Assembly (NCBI GenBank): GCA_045576635.1
Contig: JAZNGT010000035.1
Span: forward strand, 48,281-112,280
Direction: 5' to 3'
DNA length: 64,000 bases
From: Congzhengia sp045576635
GTDB lineage: Bacteria > Bacillota > Clostridia > UBA1381 > UBA9506
The notes beneath the pieces were generated by a model that did not search any database, was not told where the DNA came from, and saw only the letters and a list, made by a program, of their open reading frames with translations. This document shows, in pieces, positions 16,526 through 23,177 of the stretch. The position numbers and the translations under genes were made by a program. The stretch's first letter is position 1. Each line of letters starts with the position of its first letter.

Positions 16526-16882
16526 TTAGTTTAAAGCAGCCTTTGCTTTTTCAACCAATGCTTTGAATGCTTCTTTGTCGCTTACTGCGATTTCGGAAAG
16601 CATTTTACGGTTCATTTCGATACCTGCTTTTTTAAGGCCGTTCATGAAGGAAGAATAGTTCATACCGTTCATTTTAGCCTGTGCAGAGATTCTTGCAATC
16701 CAGAGTTTTCTGAAGTTTCTCTTTTTCTGTTTACGGCCAACGTATGCGTAAGCCAATGACTTCATAACTGCTTCTTTTGCAGTTCTGAACTGCTTGCTTT
16801 TTGCACCTCTGTAACCTTTTGCCAATTTTAAAATTCTTTTATGTCTTTTGCGCGTGGTGACAGCGCCCTTAATTCTTGCCAT
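16526..16882 (-). CDS. rplT: 50S ribosomal protein L20
   Basis: 118 aa, starts MARIKGAVTTRKRHKRILKL, typical L20. Binds 23S rRNA domain II early in 50S assembly and, in Firmicutes, represses its own operon at the leader. Basic N-terminal tail and globular C-terminal half both present. SD TTGGAGG. Third gene of infC-rpmI-rplT. Confidence 0.98.
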   Translation of the reverse strand: MARIKGAVTTRKRHKRILKLAKGYRGAKSKQFRTAKEAVMKSLAYAYVGRKQKKRNFRKLWIARISAQAKMNGMNYSSFMNGLKKAGIEMNRKMLSEIAVSDKEAFKALVEKAKAALN

Positions 16883-16925
16883 GTTTTGTTACCTCCAAAA
16901 TATTTTTTTTAAGCAATTACACGAA

Positions 16926-17123
16926 TTATTTGTAAGGAATCATCTTTTTGATGGTCTTTAAATTCGCGCTGGACGCATAAGCACCCTTTCTTAAATTTCT
17001 TTTTCTTTTTGTTGTTTTCTTTGTCAAAATGTGACTTGTGTAAGCGTGATTCATTTTTACTTTACCGTTTTTGGTAACTCTGAATCTTTTTGCACTCGCT
17101 CTATGTGTTTTGATTTTAGGCAT
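16926..17123 (-). CDS. rpmI: 50S ribosomal protein L35
   Basis: 65 aa, starts MPKIKTHRASAKRFRVTKNG, the standard L35 N-terminus, with HILTKKTTKRKRNLR. Second gene of infC-rpmI-rplT, 28 nt after infC. SD GGAAGGGG. Confidence 0.97.
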   Translation of the reverse strand: MPKIKTHRASAKRFRVTKNGKVKMNHAYTSHILTKKTTKRKRNLRKGAYASSANLKTIKKMIPYK

Positions 17124-17151
17124 GTTTATAACCCCTTCCGAAATAATAATT

Positions 17152-17673
17152 TTATTTAGTTGCTCCCTTTGGAGAAACCACCATGCTCATATTTTTTCCT
17201 TCGAGTTTTGGTGCTTTGTCTACTGTGCCGACCTCGGACACAGATTCTTTGAATCTCTCTAAAAGTTGGAGTCCTAAATCACTGTGATGAACTTCACGTC
17301 CGCGGAAGCGAACTGTGATTTTAACCTTGTCCCCTGCGGACAAAAACTTTTTGACGTGGTTTGCCTTCGTTTCAAAATCGTGATGATCGATAGAAGGAGA
17401 AAGACGGATTTCTTTCACACTGACCACCTTTTGATTCTTCTTTGCCTCTTTGTCACGCTTTGCAAGTTCGAACCTGTACTTTCCGTAGTCCATGATTTTG
17501 CACACGGGTGGTTCGGCTTTTGGTGCGATTAGGACAAGGTCTAAATTTTTGGCATAGGCCTGCTCCAACGCATCGGCAGAGGACGTGATACCCAAGGGAG
17601 AACCGTCGGGACCGACCAGTCTGACTTCTTTTACGCGAATTTCTTCATTGATCAACAAATCTTGCTTACTGAT
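17152..17673 (-). CDS. infC: Translation initiation factor IF-3 (AUC start)
   Basis: Keeps 30S subunits free and checks the start codon. About 173 aa from ATC (17671-17673), which follows GGAGGTG by 7 nt and reads ISKQDLLINEEIRVKEVRLV, matching the IF-3 N-terminus (ISKDFIINEQIR in Bacillus). No ATG, GTG or TTG is available at that place; upstream codons lie in the leader. Family genes often start with AUU so that IF-3 represses itself; AUC is a rarer form of this. Other blocks: MDYGKYRFE, KEIRLSP, FLSAGDKVKITVRFRGRE. Confidence 0.92.
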   Translation of the reverse strand: MSKQDLLINEEIRVKEVRLVGPDGSPLGITSSADALEQAYAKNLDLVLIAPKAEPPVCKIMDYGKYRFELAKRDKEAKKNQKVVSVKEIRLSPSIDHHDFETKANHVKKFLSAGDKVKITVRFRGREVHHSDLGLQLLERFKESVSEVGTVDKAPKLEGKNMSMVVSPKGATK

Positions 17674-17815
17674 GGAAAAACACCTCCAATAATTTAACGC
17701 AAAAAAATGCGGACAGATACCTGCCCGCATAAATACACACAACAAAAAAGTTGGAATATTTACCACTTTGGCTGTGCCTGGTGGTGAGAAACGGTCAGGT
17801 TTCTGCTTGAATACT
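17674..17815 (-). promoter_or_regulatory. L20-type leader of infC-rpmI-rplT
   Basis: About 140 nt of untranslated leader with the segment GACCGTTTCTCACCACCAGG and a paired partner CCAAAGTGGT, then a terminator (17700-17730). In low-GC Firmicutes L20 binds such a leader and promotes termination. The match to the L20 leader is by recognition, not by a covariance search. Confidence 0.65.
17700..17730 (-). terminator. Leader attenuator of infC
   Basis: On minus, ATGCGGGCAG-GTAT-CTGTCCGCAT stem (one G-U) followed by TTTTTTTG, before the infC SD. Confidence 0.8.
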
Positions 17816-17820
17816 TAAAT

Positions 17821-17849
17821 ATATTACCATATAAAAAACGCTTTGTCAA
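17821..17849 (-). promoter_or_regulatory. Sigma-A promoter of infC-rpmI-rplT
   Basis: Minus strand TTGACA (17844-17849), 17-bp spacer, TAATAT (17821-17826). Confidence 0.85.
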
Positions 17850-17858
17850 GTACTTTTT

Positions 17859-18101
17859 TTAAAAATCGAATTCCCTGTGCTCTACCTTTCTGTATGGGTC
17901 TTTGTCTGGGATGTGTAAAACAATGTCCTGAATCTCACACTCTAACACATTGCAAAGGTCGTTGAGTACTGTGGTGGTAAGGCTTTGATTATGTCTGAGT
18001 TTATGAATTGTGCTACTGCTGAATTGATATGCGTGTATCAGTTTGTAGGTTGAAATCCCTTTCTTTTTCAGTGTGTTCCAAAACGGTTCGTATGTTATCA
18101 T
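17859..18101 (-). CDS. Small Cro/C1-type HTH regulator
   Basis: 80 aa, one helix-turn-helix domain: ISTYKLIHAYQFSSSTIHKLRHNQSLTTTVLNDLC fits the five-helix XRE fold of the HTH_26/YozG type. Start ATG with AAAGGTGG upstream; a TTG reading upstream covers the SD. C-terminal VLHIPDK continues as a short acidic tail. It diverges from an 88-aa gene and the two promoters share a TTGACAA -35 core, so it may regulate both. It ends 10 nt from the infC promoter. Confidence 0.8.
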   Translation of the reverse strand: MITYEPFWNTLKKKGISTYKLIHAYQFSSSTIHKLRHNQSLTTTVLNDLCNVLECEIQDIVLHIPDKDPYRKVEHREFDF

Positions 18102-18124
18102 AAACTCGCCACCTTTCAATATTA

Positions 18125-18153
18125 ATGGTAGTTTATGCTCGCGTACTTGACAA
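18125..18153 (-). promoter_or_regulatory. Candidate promoter of the HTH gene
   Basis: Minus strand TTGTCA (18148-18153), 17-bp spacer, TACCAT (18125-18130). Its -35 is the reverse of the -35 used by the divergent gene. Confidence 0.5.
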
Positions 18154-18175
18154 TATTCTCATTTGCGACTATAAT
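18147..18175 (+). promoter_or_regulatory. Sigma-A promoter of the 88-aa gene
   Basis: TTGACA, 17-bp spacer, TATAAT: consensus on both boxes, 45 nt before the ATG. Confidence 0.85.
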
Positions 18176-18220
18176 ATATGTAGAGTCCAAATACTTTATT
18201 ATTTTAAGGAGGAAAACAGA

Positions 18221-18487
18221 ATGGAACATACAGCAAAACGAATTGATTTGGAAATTGAAGAACGCAGAGAACTTGCAGTGGAGCGGTTTTTAAATAGCCC
18301 CTACGGCAAAGAATTAGATGAAAACCGAGACAAAGCAGAAGACATGTTAAGAGCAAAATTTGATAAAAAAGACCATGTGTTTGTTGAAGACTTAATCGAT
18401 TCCATCACTGCATATTATCAAGAACTGGCTATATATTTATATCACGATGCCTACGGCGACTTTCTTACGCTCCCCGCAAAACGATAA
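18221..18487 (+). CDS. Small helical protein of unknown function
   Basis: 88 aa, start ATG behind AAGGAGG. I do not recognise it. Highly charged in the first two thirds (EIEERRELAVERFL, DENRDKAEDML), then a more hydrophobic helix (VEDLIDSITAYYQELAIYLYH). No signal peptide, no Cys motif. It has a consensus promoter overlapping that of the divergent HTH gene, so regulation by that protein is likely. No toxin fold is apparent. Confidence 0.65.
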   Translation: MEHTAKRIDLEIEERRELAVERFLNSPYGKELDENRDKAEDMLRAKFDKKDHVFVEDLIDSITAYYQELAIYLYHDAYGDFLTLPAKR

Positions 18488-18505
18488 TCTTACAAATTCC
18501 CTTTA

Positions 18506-18534
18506 TTGACATCATTTAAAAGGTATGGTACAAT
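18506..18534 (+). promoter_or_regulatory. Sigma-A promoter of the GH28 gene
   Basis: TTGACA, 17-bp spacer, TACAAT. Immediately downstream (18536-18561) ATTCGGAAAG-AATTT-CTTTCCGAAT forms a hairpin followed by ATTTTTAT, so the transcript would start with or near a stem-loop that could also terminate weakly. Confidence 0.8.
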
Positions 18535-18585
18535 GTATTCGGAAAGAATTTCTTTCCGAATATTTTTATATATCAGGAGTTCATC

Positions 18586-19929
18586 ATGAGAGATATTAGA
18601 TCGTTTGGTGCAGTTGGCGACGGCATTTGCGTTGAAACCGAAGTTTTGCAAAATGCCATTGACACCTGCGCAAAAGAAAATGAAGTATTACACATTTCGA
18701 GCGGTACATATAAAACAGAAACGCTCTTTTTGCGTGACAACTCAAATATCGTATTGGAAGAGGGCGCTTGTATTTCAGGTATTCCCGAACTTTCTGCCTA
18801 TAAAGACAACGGCGCAACTTTTGTAGATGCCGTAAACACCATTCGCGGAAAGGCGCTCGTAATTGCGCATAAAGCGAAAAATATATCGTTAACAGGAAAA
18901 GGTACCATTACGGGTAACGGCCCCCAGTTTGACAAAACCTTAAAAGAAAAACCGTTTTTGGTACGTTTTGTTGACTGCGAAAACGTTACCGTGAAAGATG
19001 TTCGTATGGAACACTCTGTTTCTTGGTGTTTTCATATTGACAAGTGCAAAAACGTTTTTGTTTCGGGCATTACCGTGTATAACCGCGGCTGCGAAAATAA
19101 CGACGGTATCGACATCGACTCCTGTGAGCACGTGCATCTTGTAGGTTGTGACGTTTCGAGCGCAGACGACGGCATTTGCTTAAAGTCTACATCAAAACGC
19201 CCCTGTACCGATATTTTAGTCGAAGACTGCCGTGTTTCTTCCGACTGCGGCGGCTTTAAACTCGGCACAGAATCCGTTGGCGATTTTAAAGACATTGTGT
19301 GCCGTAACTGCTACTTTTATGACGTACTCGCAGGCGGTATTAAAATTACCGTTACAGACGGCGCGTTTGTAGAAAACGTAACCATCGAAAACGCTGTGAT
19401 GGATAACTGCACAGGTCCTATCTTTATTATTAACGGCACCCGTAACAGAGATTATGCAGGCGAGCACAAGGATGTGTACTCCAAAATCGTAAATCTTACC
19501 ATTGACGGCTTAAAGGCTGACGTCATCAAAGCGCCGTCAAGAGGATATTATAACATCGGTATCGACGGCGGAAAAGAAGGCGACCCCGAAGAATTCTTAA
19601 AAACCCTTTACGACTACAAAGACTGGTGCGAGGCGTTGGGCGGCATTATCATTTCGGGCACAAAAGATGACAAAATCGAAAATGTGGTGCTCAAAAATTT
19701 AGACGTTACGCTCCCCGGCGGCTTTACCGACGACAAATGGGAATTTAACGTGCGTGAAATGGGTACGCTCTACCCCGAATTTCACCGTTTTGACCCCGTT
19801 CCCGCAAAAGGCGTTTACATCCGCCACGCAGACGGCGTTCATTTGGAAAATATTAAACTTTCCTATAAAGAAGACGATATCCGCGAAGAAATCGTGACAG
19901 AAGATGCAGTAAACGTAACGGTAGAATAA
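18586..19929 (+). CDS. Glycoside hydrolase family 28 protein (polygalacturonase-like)
   Basis: 447 aa right-handed beta-helix. Starts IRSFGAVGDG as in GH28 and pectate-lyase-like helices. Catalytic blocks: NNDGIDIDSCEHV (NxD), SSADDGICLKS (DD), VEDCRVSSDCGGFKLGTE (G-K/H-G region) and AGGIKITV in place of the usual RIK. No signal peptide, so a cytoplasmic enzyme that would act on imported pectin or rhamnogalacturonan oligomers; substrate is inferred. Repeats of NVTVKDV-type coils are visible. Start follows CAGGAG. Probably transcribed with the following FMN reductase. Confidence 0.88.
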   Translation: MRDIRSFGAVGDGICVETEVLQNAIDTCAKENEVLHISSGTYKTETLFLRDNSNIVLEEGACISGIPELSAYKDNGATFVDAVNTIRGKALVIAHKAKNISLTGKGTITGNGPQFDKTLKEKPFLVRFVDCENVTVKDVRMEHSVSWCFHIDKCKNVFVSGITVYNRGCENNDGIDIDSCEHVHLVGCDVSSADDGICLKSTSKRPCTDILVEDCRVSSDCGGFKLGTESVGDFKDIVCRNCYFYDVLAGGIKITVTDGAFVENVTIENAVMDNCTGPIFIINGTRNRDYAGEHKDVYSKIVNLTIDGLKADVIKAPSRGYYNIGIDGGKEGDPEEFLKTLYDYKDWCEALGGIIISGTKDDKIENVVLKNLDVTLPGGFTDDKWEFNVREMGTLYPEFHRFDPVPAKGVYIRHADGVHLENIKLSYKEDDIREEIVTEDAVNVTVE

Positions 19930-19945
19930 GAAAGGAAGTACCTTT

Positions 19946-20569
19946 ATGAACGTACTTTTGGTAAACGGAAGTCCCCACGAAAAAGGCTGCACGTATGTTG
20001 CGCTTTGTGAGGTGGCACGCGTTTTAAATGAAAATGGTGTGGATACCGAAATTTTGTGGCTTGGAAACAATGCAATTTCGGGTTGTACAGGCTGTTTGGG
20101 TTGTAAAGAGACAGGTCGCTGTGTGATAGATGACGTGGTAAACGTATTTCTGGAAAAGGCCGAAAACGCAGACGGATTTATCTTCGGCTCACCCGTGCAT
20201 TTTGCCGCAGCAAGCGGTGCGCTGACATCGTTTATGGACAGAGCGTTTTATGGTCGGTTTTCTAAATTCAGCGGCAAACCCGCAGCGGCAGTTGTGAGCG
20301 CAAGGCGTGCAGGTACGACGGCAGCACTCGACCAGATAAATAAGTATTTCGGCATTTTGGGTATGCCGACCGTTCCGTCGCAGTACTGGAATATGGTGCA
20401 CGGCGCAAAGGCAGAAGACGCCGAAAAAGACGGCGAAGGTATGCAGACCATGCGTACTTTAGGACGCAATATGGCGTGGCTTTTAAAGTGTATTGATGCA
20501 GGAAAAAGAGAAGGGATTTTGTTCCCTGAACGTGAAAAGCCGCCCGTCAGAACGAATTTTATTAGATAA
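19946..20569 (+). CDS. NADPH-dependent FMN reductase / iron-sulfur flavoprotein family
   Basis: 207 aa flavodoxin-like fold. Seen: FMN phosphate loop NGSPHEKGCTY at residues 7-17, the compact Cys cluster GCTGCLGCKETGRC near 46-59 (CxxCxxC plus a fourth Cys), and FGSPVHFAAASGALTSFMDR. This fits the iron-sulfur flavoprotein branch of the NADPH-dependent FMN reductases. Reaction partner unknown. Starts 16 nt after the GH28 gene behind AAAGGAAG and is followed by a terminator. Confidence 0.85.
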   Translation: MNVLLVNGSPHEKGCTYVALCEVARVLNENGVDTEILWLGNNAISGCTGCLGCKETGRCVIDDVVNVFLEKAENADGFIFGSPVHFAAASGALTSFMDRAFYGRFSKFSGKPAAAVVSARRAGTTAALDQINKYFGILGMPTVPSQYWNMVHGAKAEDAEKDGEGMQTMRTLGRNMAWLLKCIDAGKREGILFPEREKPPVRTNFIR

Positions 20570-20571
20570 GA

Positions 20572-20606
20572 TAAAAAAAGAGCCGCAAATTCGCGGTTCT
20601 TTTTAT
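20572..20606 (+). terminator. Terminator after the FMN reductase gene
   Basis: AGAGCCGC-AAATT-GCGGTTCT stem flanked by A and T tracts. Its right arm begins the 64-bp repeat at 20589. Confidence 0.75.
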
Positions 20607-20652
20607 TTTTATCCCTCAAAAATGCTTATGGTCGGTATCGCGACTATAAGAT
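20589..20652 (+). repeat. 64-bp direct repeat, copy 1
   Basis: Identical to 21092-21155 (offset 503). Ends with the hairpin CTTATGGTC-N8-GACTATAAG, a variant of which is at 62252. Confidence 0.9.
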
Positions 20653-20703
20653 ATCTGTGGCGGTGCTAGTTGTAAAAAGCAGAAGAATTTTTATGTCCTG
20701 TTT

Positions 20704-20751
20704 TTATCCGTACTTTTGTCGTGCCAAAAGTACCAAAAGCGTTTCTGCGCG
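20704..20751 (+). repeat. 48-bp direct repeat, copy 1
   Basis: Identical to 21201-21248. Contains GTACTTTTG-TCGTGC-CAAAAGTAC, a 9-bp-stem hairpin. Together with the 64-bp repeat it marks a duplicated module. Confidence 0.9.
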
Positions 20752-20837
20752 GCAAAAAGCGCTCGATTTATGCCGCTTTGTTTTCGTATTAAAAACCGTG
20801 AGCATTTCTCGTTTTTTTAACACACGTGGTAATGCCT

Positions 20838-20938
20838 ATGTAAGGCACGAGAACATTCGCGCATATATATGCGCTCAGGCTCTCTAAAACCGAGGGTCTA
20901 TCAAGGGAACTTTTTGACACCTCGGTTTTGCCTTACAT
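20838..20938. repeat. Nested inverted-repeat element
   Basis: Outer pair ATGTAAGGC (20838-20846) / GCCTTACAT (20930-20938). Inside are the perfect palindrome GCGCATATATATGCGC (20859-20874) and the pair AAAACCGAGG (20886-20895) / CCTCGGTTTT (20920-20929). The segment is present only in the first copy of the duplicated module. No ORF with an SD lies in it. Could be a MITE-like insertion or a folded RNA. Confidence 0.7.
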
Positions 20939-20972
20939 ACGGCATCTTTTGGGATAAATCATCGCGTTTTTG

Positions 20973-21040
20973 AGCGCATTTTCGCCCAACGCCAAGTCTT
21001 GCGTGAAATATCATGTCCCATTTTGTTTGTTTTGGCGCGA
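20973..21040 (+). repeat. Degenerate repeat module, copy 1
   Basis: GCGCATTTTCGCCCAACGCC...GCGTGAAA...TGTCC...TTTTGT...GGCGCG, recurring with changes at 21246-21304. In copy 2 it directly abuts the 48-bp repeat; here some 220 bp lie between. Confidence 0.65.
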
Positions 21041-21091
21041 AATGGTTTCGTGTCTCTGCCGAAACAAAAAGGCATAAAGTGAAAGTTTCTC

Positions 21092-21155
21092 ATTCGCGGT
21101 TCTTTTTATTTTTATCCCTCAAAAATGCTTATGGTCGGTATCGCGACTATAAGAT
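21092..21155 (+). repeat. 64-bp direct repeat, copy 2
   Basis: Identical to 20589-20652, including the CTTATGGTC / GACTATAAG hairpin. Confidence 0.9.
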
Positions 21156-21200
21156 GTTTTAGCAACAGATAAAAGGGGGGAAAGAATTTTAATCATCTCT

Positions 21201-21248
21201 TTATCCGTACTTTTGTCGTGCCAAAAGTACCAAAAGCGTTTCTGCGCG
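21201..21248 (+). repeat. 48-bp direct repeat, copy 2
   Basis: Identical to 20704-20751. Followed at once by the degenerate module at 21246-21304. The remaining intergenic DNA between the FMN reductase and glcK holds no ORF I would accept. Confidence 0.9.
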
Positions 21249-21304
21249 CATTTTTGCCAACGTCAAGTTTTGCGTGAAAAGTGTGTCCTGTTTTGTTGGC
21301 GCGT
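21246..21304 (+). repeat. Degenerate repeat module, copy 2
   Basis: Shares GCGCATTTT..GCCAACG.CAAGT.TTGCGTGAAA and TGTCC.TTTTGTT..GGCGCG with 20973-21040. Confidence 0.65.
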
Positions 21305-21363
21305 GTGGCAATAAGTAAAAAATTTCTCTTTTTTCATCGCGCAAAATGGCATAAAAAGAGCAC

Positions 21364-21398
21364 AAAAAAAGAGTCACGAAAAGTGGCTCTTTTTTGTT
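21364..21398. terminator. Terminator of the ddl-glcK operon
   Basis: GAGTCAC-GAAAA-GTGGCTC stem (one G-U) between A and T tracts, 10 nt beyond the glcK stop. Confidence 0.8.
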
Positions 21399-21407
21399 TG
21401 CCTAATT

Positions 21408-22379
21408 TTAAATCCTATATTGTTGGTACAAAAGTGCAGCGCCAATAATACCTGCATCGTTACCAAGTTCTGCTTTTACAATTTCTGTTGTCGGAACATT
21501 TCCTGCATTTTTAGTATAAATATGTTTGTACACATAGTCGCGTAAGGGCGCAAGAAGTGTTTCGCCCTCGTTACTGATTCCGCCGCCTACTACAAGTTTT
21601 TTCGGCGTGAAAATGTTAATCATATCCGCTATACCGATGCCTACGTATTCTATGTAGGTATCTACCACTTCTTTTGCTGCGATGTCGCCTTGCCGCATCG
21701 CGTCAAAGGCGATTCTTCCGTTTATTTTTCCGTTATTTTTCTCTGCCAGTTCGTGCATTTTGCTCTCGGGGTGCTGTTTCATTTTCTCCTCGGTCTGCTG
21801 TACAAGTGCCGTAACCGAGGCGTAAGATTCCCAGCAGCCGCGCCTTCCGCAGTTGCACAATATACCGTTTCTGTCAATCGTAATATGGCCAAGTTCACCG
21901 CCGGCGTTGTTAAAACCGGAATAGAGTTTTCCGTCTATAATAATACCGCCGCCGACACCGGTACCGAGCGTTACCATGATAACATCCTTTTCGCCCTTTG
22001 CCGCACCGCAAGCCATTTCACCAAACGCCGCCGCGTTTGCATCGTTTTCCAGAAAAATCGGAATATCGGGAAAATGCTCGCCCAAAACTTTTTTAAACGA
22101 AACATTATGAAATGCATCTATGTTATTACAGTACAAAATCCCGTCGCCGTCCATAGTAGGAATGCCGGGATACCCTACACCGATGGAGTTTACTTGGGCG
22201 TGAGAAAGGTCAAGTCTTTCTAAAATGCTTTTTAAAAGGTGCGCCATATCGCCCACGATTTCGGAAAGCGAACGCGTTCTCCCCGTGGGAACAGAGTCTT
22301 TTAAAATCAGGTTGTTTCGTTCGTCTACAACGCCGACCGCGATGTTTGTACCGCCTAAATCAATGCCTGCATTGTACAT
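21408..22379 (-). CDS. glcK: ROK-family glucokinase
   Basis: 323 aa sugar kinase, ATP-dependent phosphorylation of glucose. Seen: ATP phosphate loop AGIDLGGTNIAVG near residue 4, LENDANAAAFGEMACGA, VTLGTGVGGGIIIDG, GELGHITID and the ROK zinc motif CNCGRRGCWES, plus VVGGGISNEG. Start set at MYNAG, where AAGGA lies 8 nt upstream; the ATG three codons earlier overlaps that SD. Last gene of the nine-gene minus-strand operon; sugar specificity is inferred from the family. Confidence 0.92.
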   Translation of the reverse strand: MYNAGIDLGGTNIAVGVVDERNNLILKDSVPTGRTRSLSEIVGDMAHLLKSILERLDLSHAQVNSIGVGYPGIPTMDGDGILYCNNIDAFHNVSFKKVLGEHFPDIPIFLENDANAAAFGEMACGAAKGEKDVIMVTLGTGVGGGIIIDGKLYSGFNNAGGELGHITIDRNGILCNCGRRGCWESYASVTALVQQTEEKMKQHPESKMHELAEKNNGKINGRIAFDAMRQGDIAAKEVVDTYIEYVGIGIADMINIFTPKKLVVGGGISNEGETLLAPLRDYVYKHIYTKNAGNVPTTEIVKAELGNDAGIIGAALLYQQYRI

Positions 22380-22401
22380 AAGTATCATCCTTTTTTTGCG
22401 T

Positions 22402-23154
22402 TTATTTTTGTCTTCTTTGTCTTAACGTTTCGTACATTAAAACTGCCGCGGCAACCGAGGCGTTTAAAGAATTGATTTCGCCGAGCATGGGAATACGCAC
22501 AAAAAAGTCGCAGTGCGCGCGTATGTTTTTGCTGATGCCCTTTCCCTCGGAGCCTATCACAATAGCGATAGCGCCCGTAAGGTCAGCATCGCAAAGTTCG
22601 TTTTCGCCTGCCATATCGGCGCCTGTTACCCAAAGGCCTTTCGTTTTTAGCGTTTCTATCGCCTGCGAAAGATTTCCCACACGCGAAATAAGCGTATGTG
22701 CCGCCGCGCCCGCAGACGTTTTAAACACCGTAGCATTTACGCCAACCGAGCGGTTTTTGGAAATCACTACCCCGTGTGCGCCGACGCAGTTTGCCGTTCT
22801 TATAATTGCGCCTAAGTTGTGCGGGTCTGTAATTTCGTCCGCTATGATAACAAAGGGCGGCTCTTCTCTTTCTTCTGCTTTTTTTAAAATATCGTCAAGG
22901 GTTGCGTAGGTGATTTCTGCACAAAGTGCCACTACGCCCTGATTTTGTTCCGTTTTACAAAGTTCGTCAATCTTTTCGGGCGGAACGGACTTAAACGGTA
23001 CACCGTTTTCCCTTGCCGCAGTGATAATTTTCTGAATCTGCGAGCCTGCGGCGCGGTTACTGATATACACGCGCTCTATGGGGAGGTTTCCCATAATTGC
23101 TTCAAAGACCGGATTTCTGCCCTCTATGGTTTTACATGCGGGTGATTCTGTCAT
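22402..23154 (-). CDS. rlmB: 23S rRNA 2'-O-methyltransferase RlmB (TrmH/SpoU family)
   Basis: 250 aa. Methylates a ribose in the peptidyl-transferase region (G2251 in E. coli). Seen: N-terminal substrate-binding domain IEGRNPVFEAI, then the SPOUT motifs: ITDPHNLGAIIRTANCVGAHGVV (motif 1), IVIGSEGKGIS (motif 2) and IPMLGEINSLNASVA (motif 3, knot). SD GGGAGAAATAGT. Between an S41 protease and glcK in the operon. Confidence 0.93.
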   Translation of the reverse strand: MTESPACKTIEGRNPVFEAIMGNLPIERVYISNRAAGSQIQKIITAARENGVPFKSVPPEKIDELCKTEQNQGVVALCAEITYATLDDILKKAEEREEPPFVIIADEITDPHNLGAIIRTANCVGAHGVVISKNRSVGVNATVFKTSAGAAAHTLISRVGNLSQAIETLKTKGLWVTGADMAGENELCDADLTGAIAIVIGSEGKGISKNIRAHCDFFVRIPMLGEINSLNASVAAAVLMYETLRQRRQK

Positions 23155-23177
23155 ACTATTTCTCCCTGTTTTTATGT

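Noticed and set aside
20657..20887. 76-codon open frame in the intergenic repeat region
   Set aside because: Crosses the 48-bp repeat and part of the inverted-repeat element, no SD, composition unlike the genes around.
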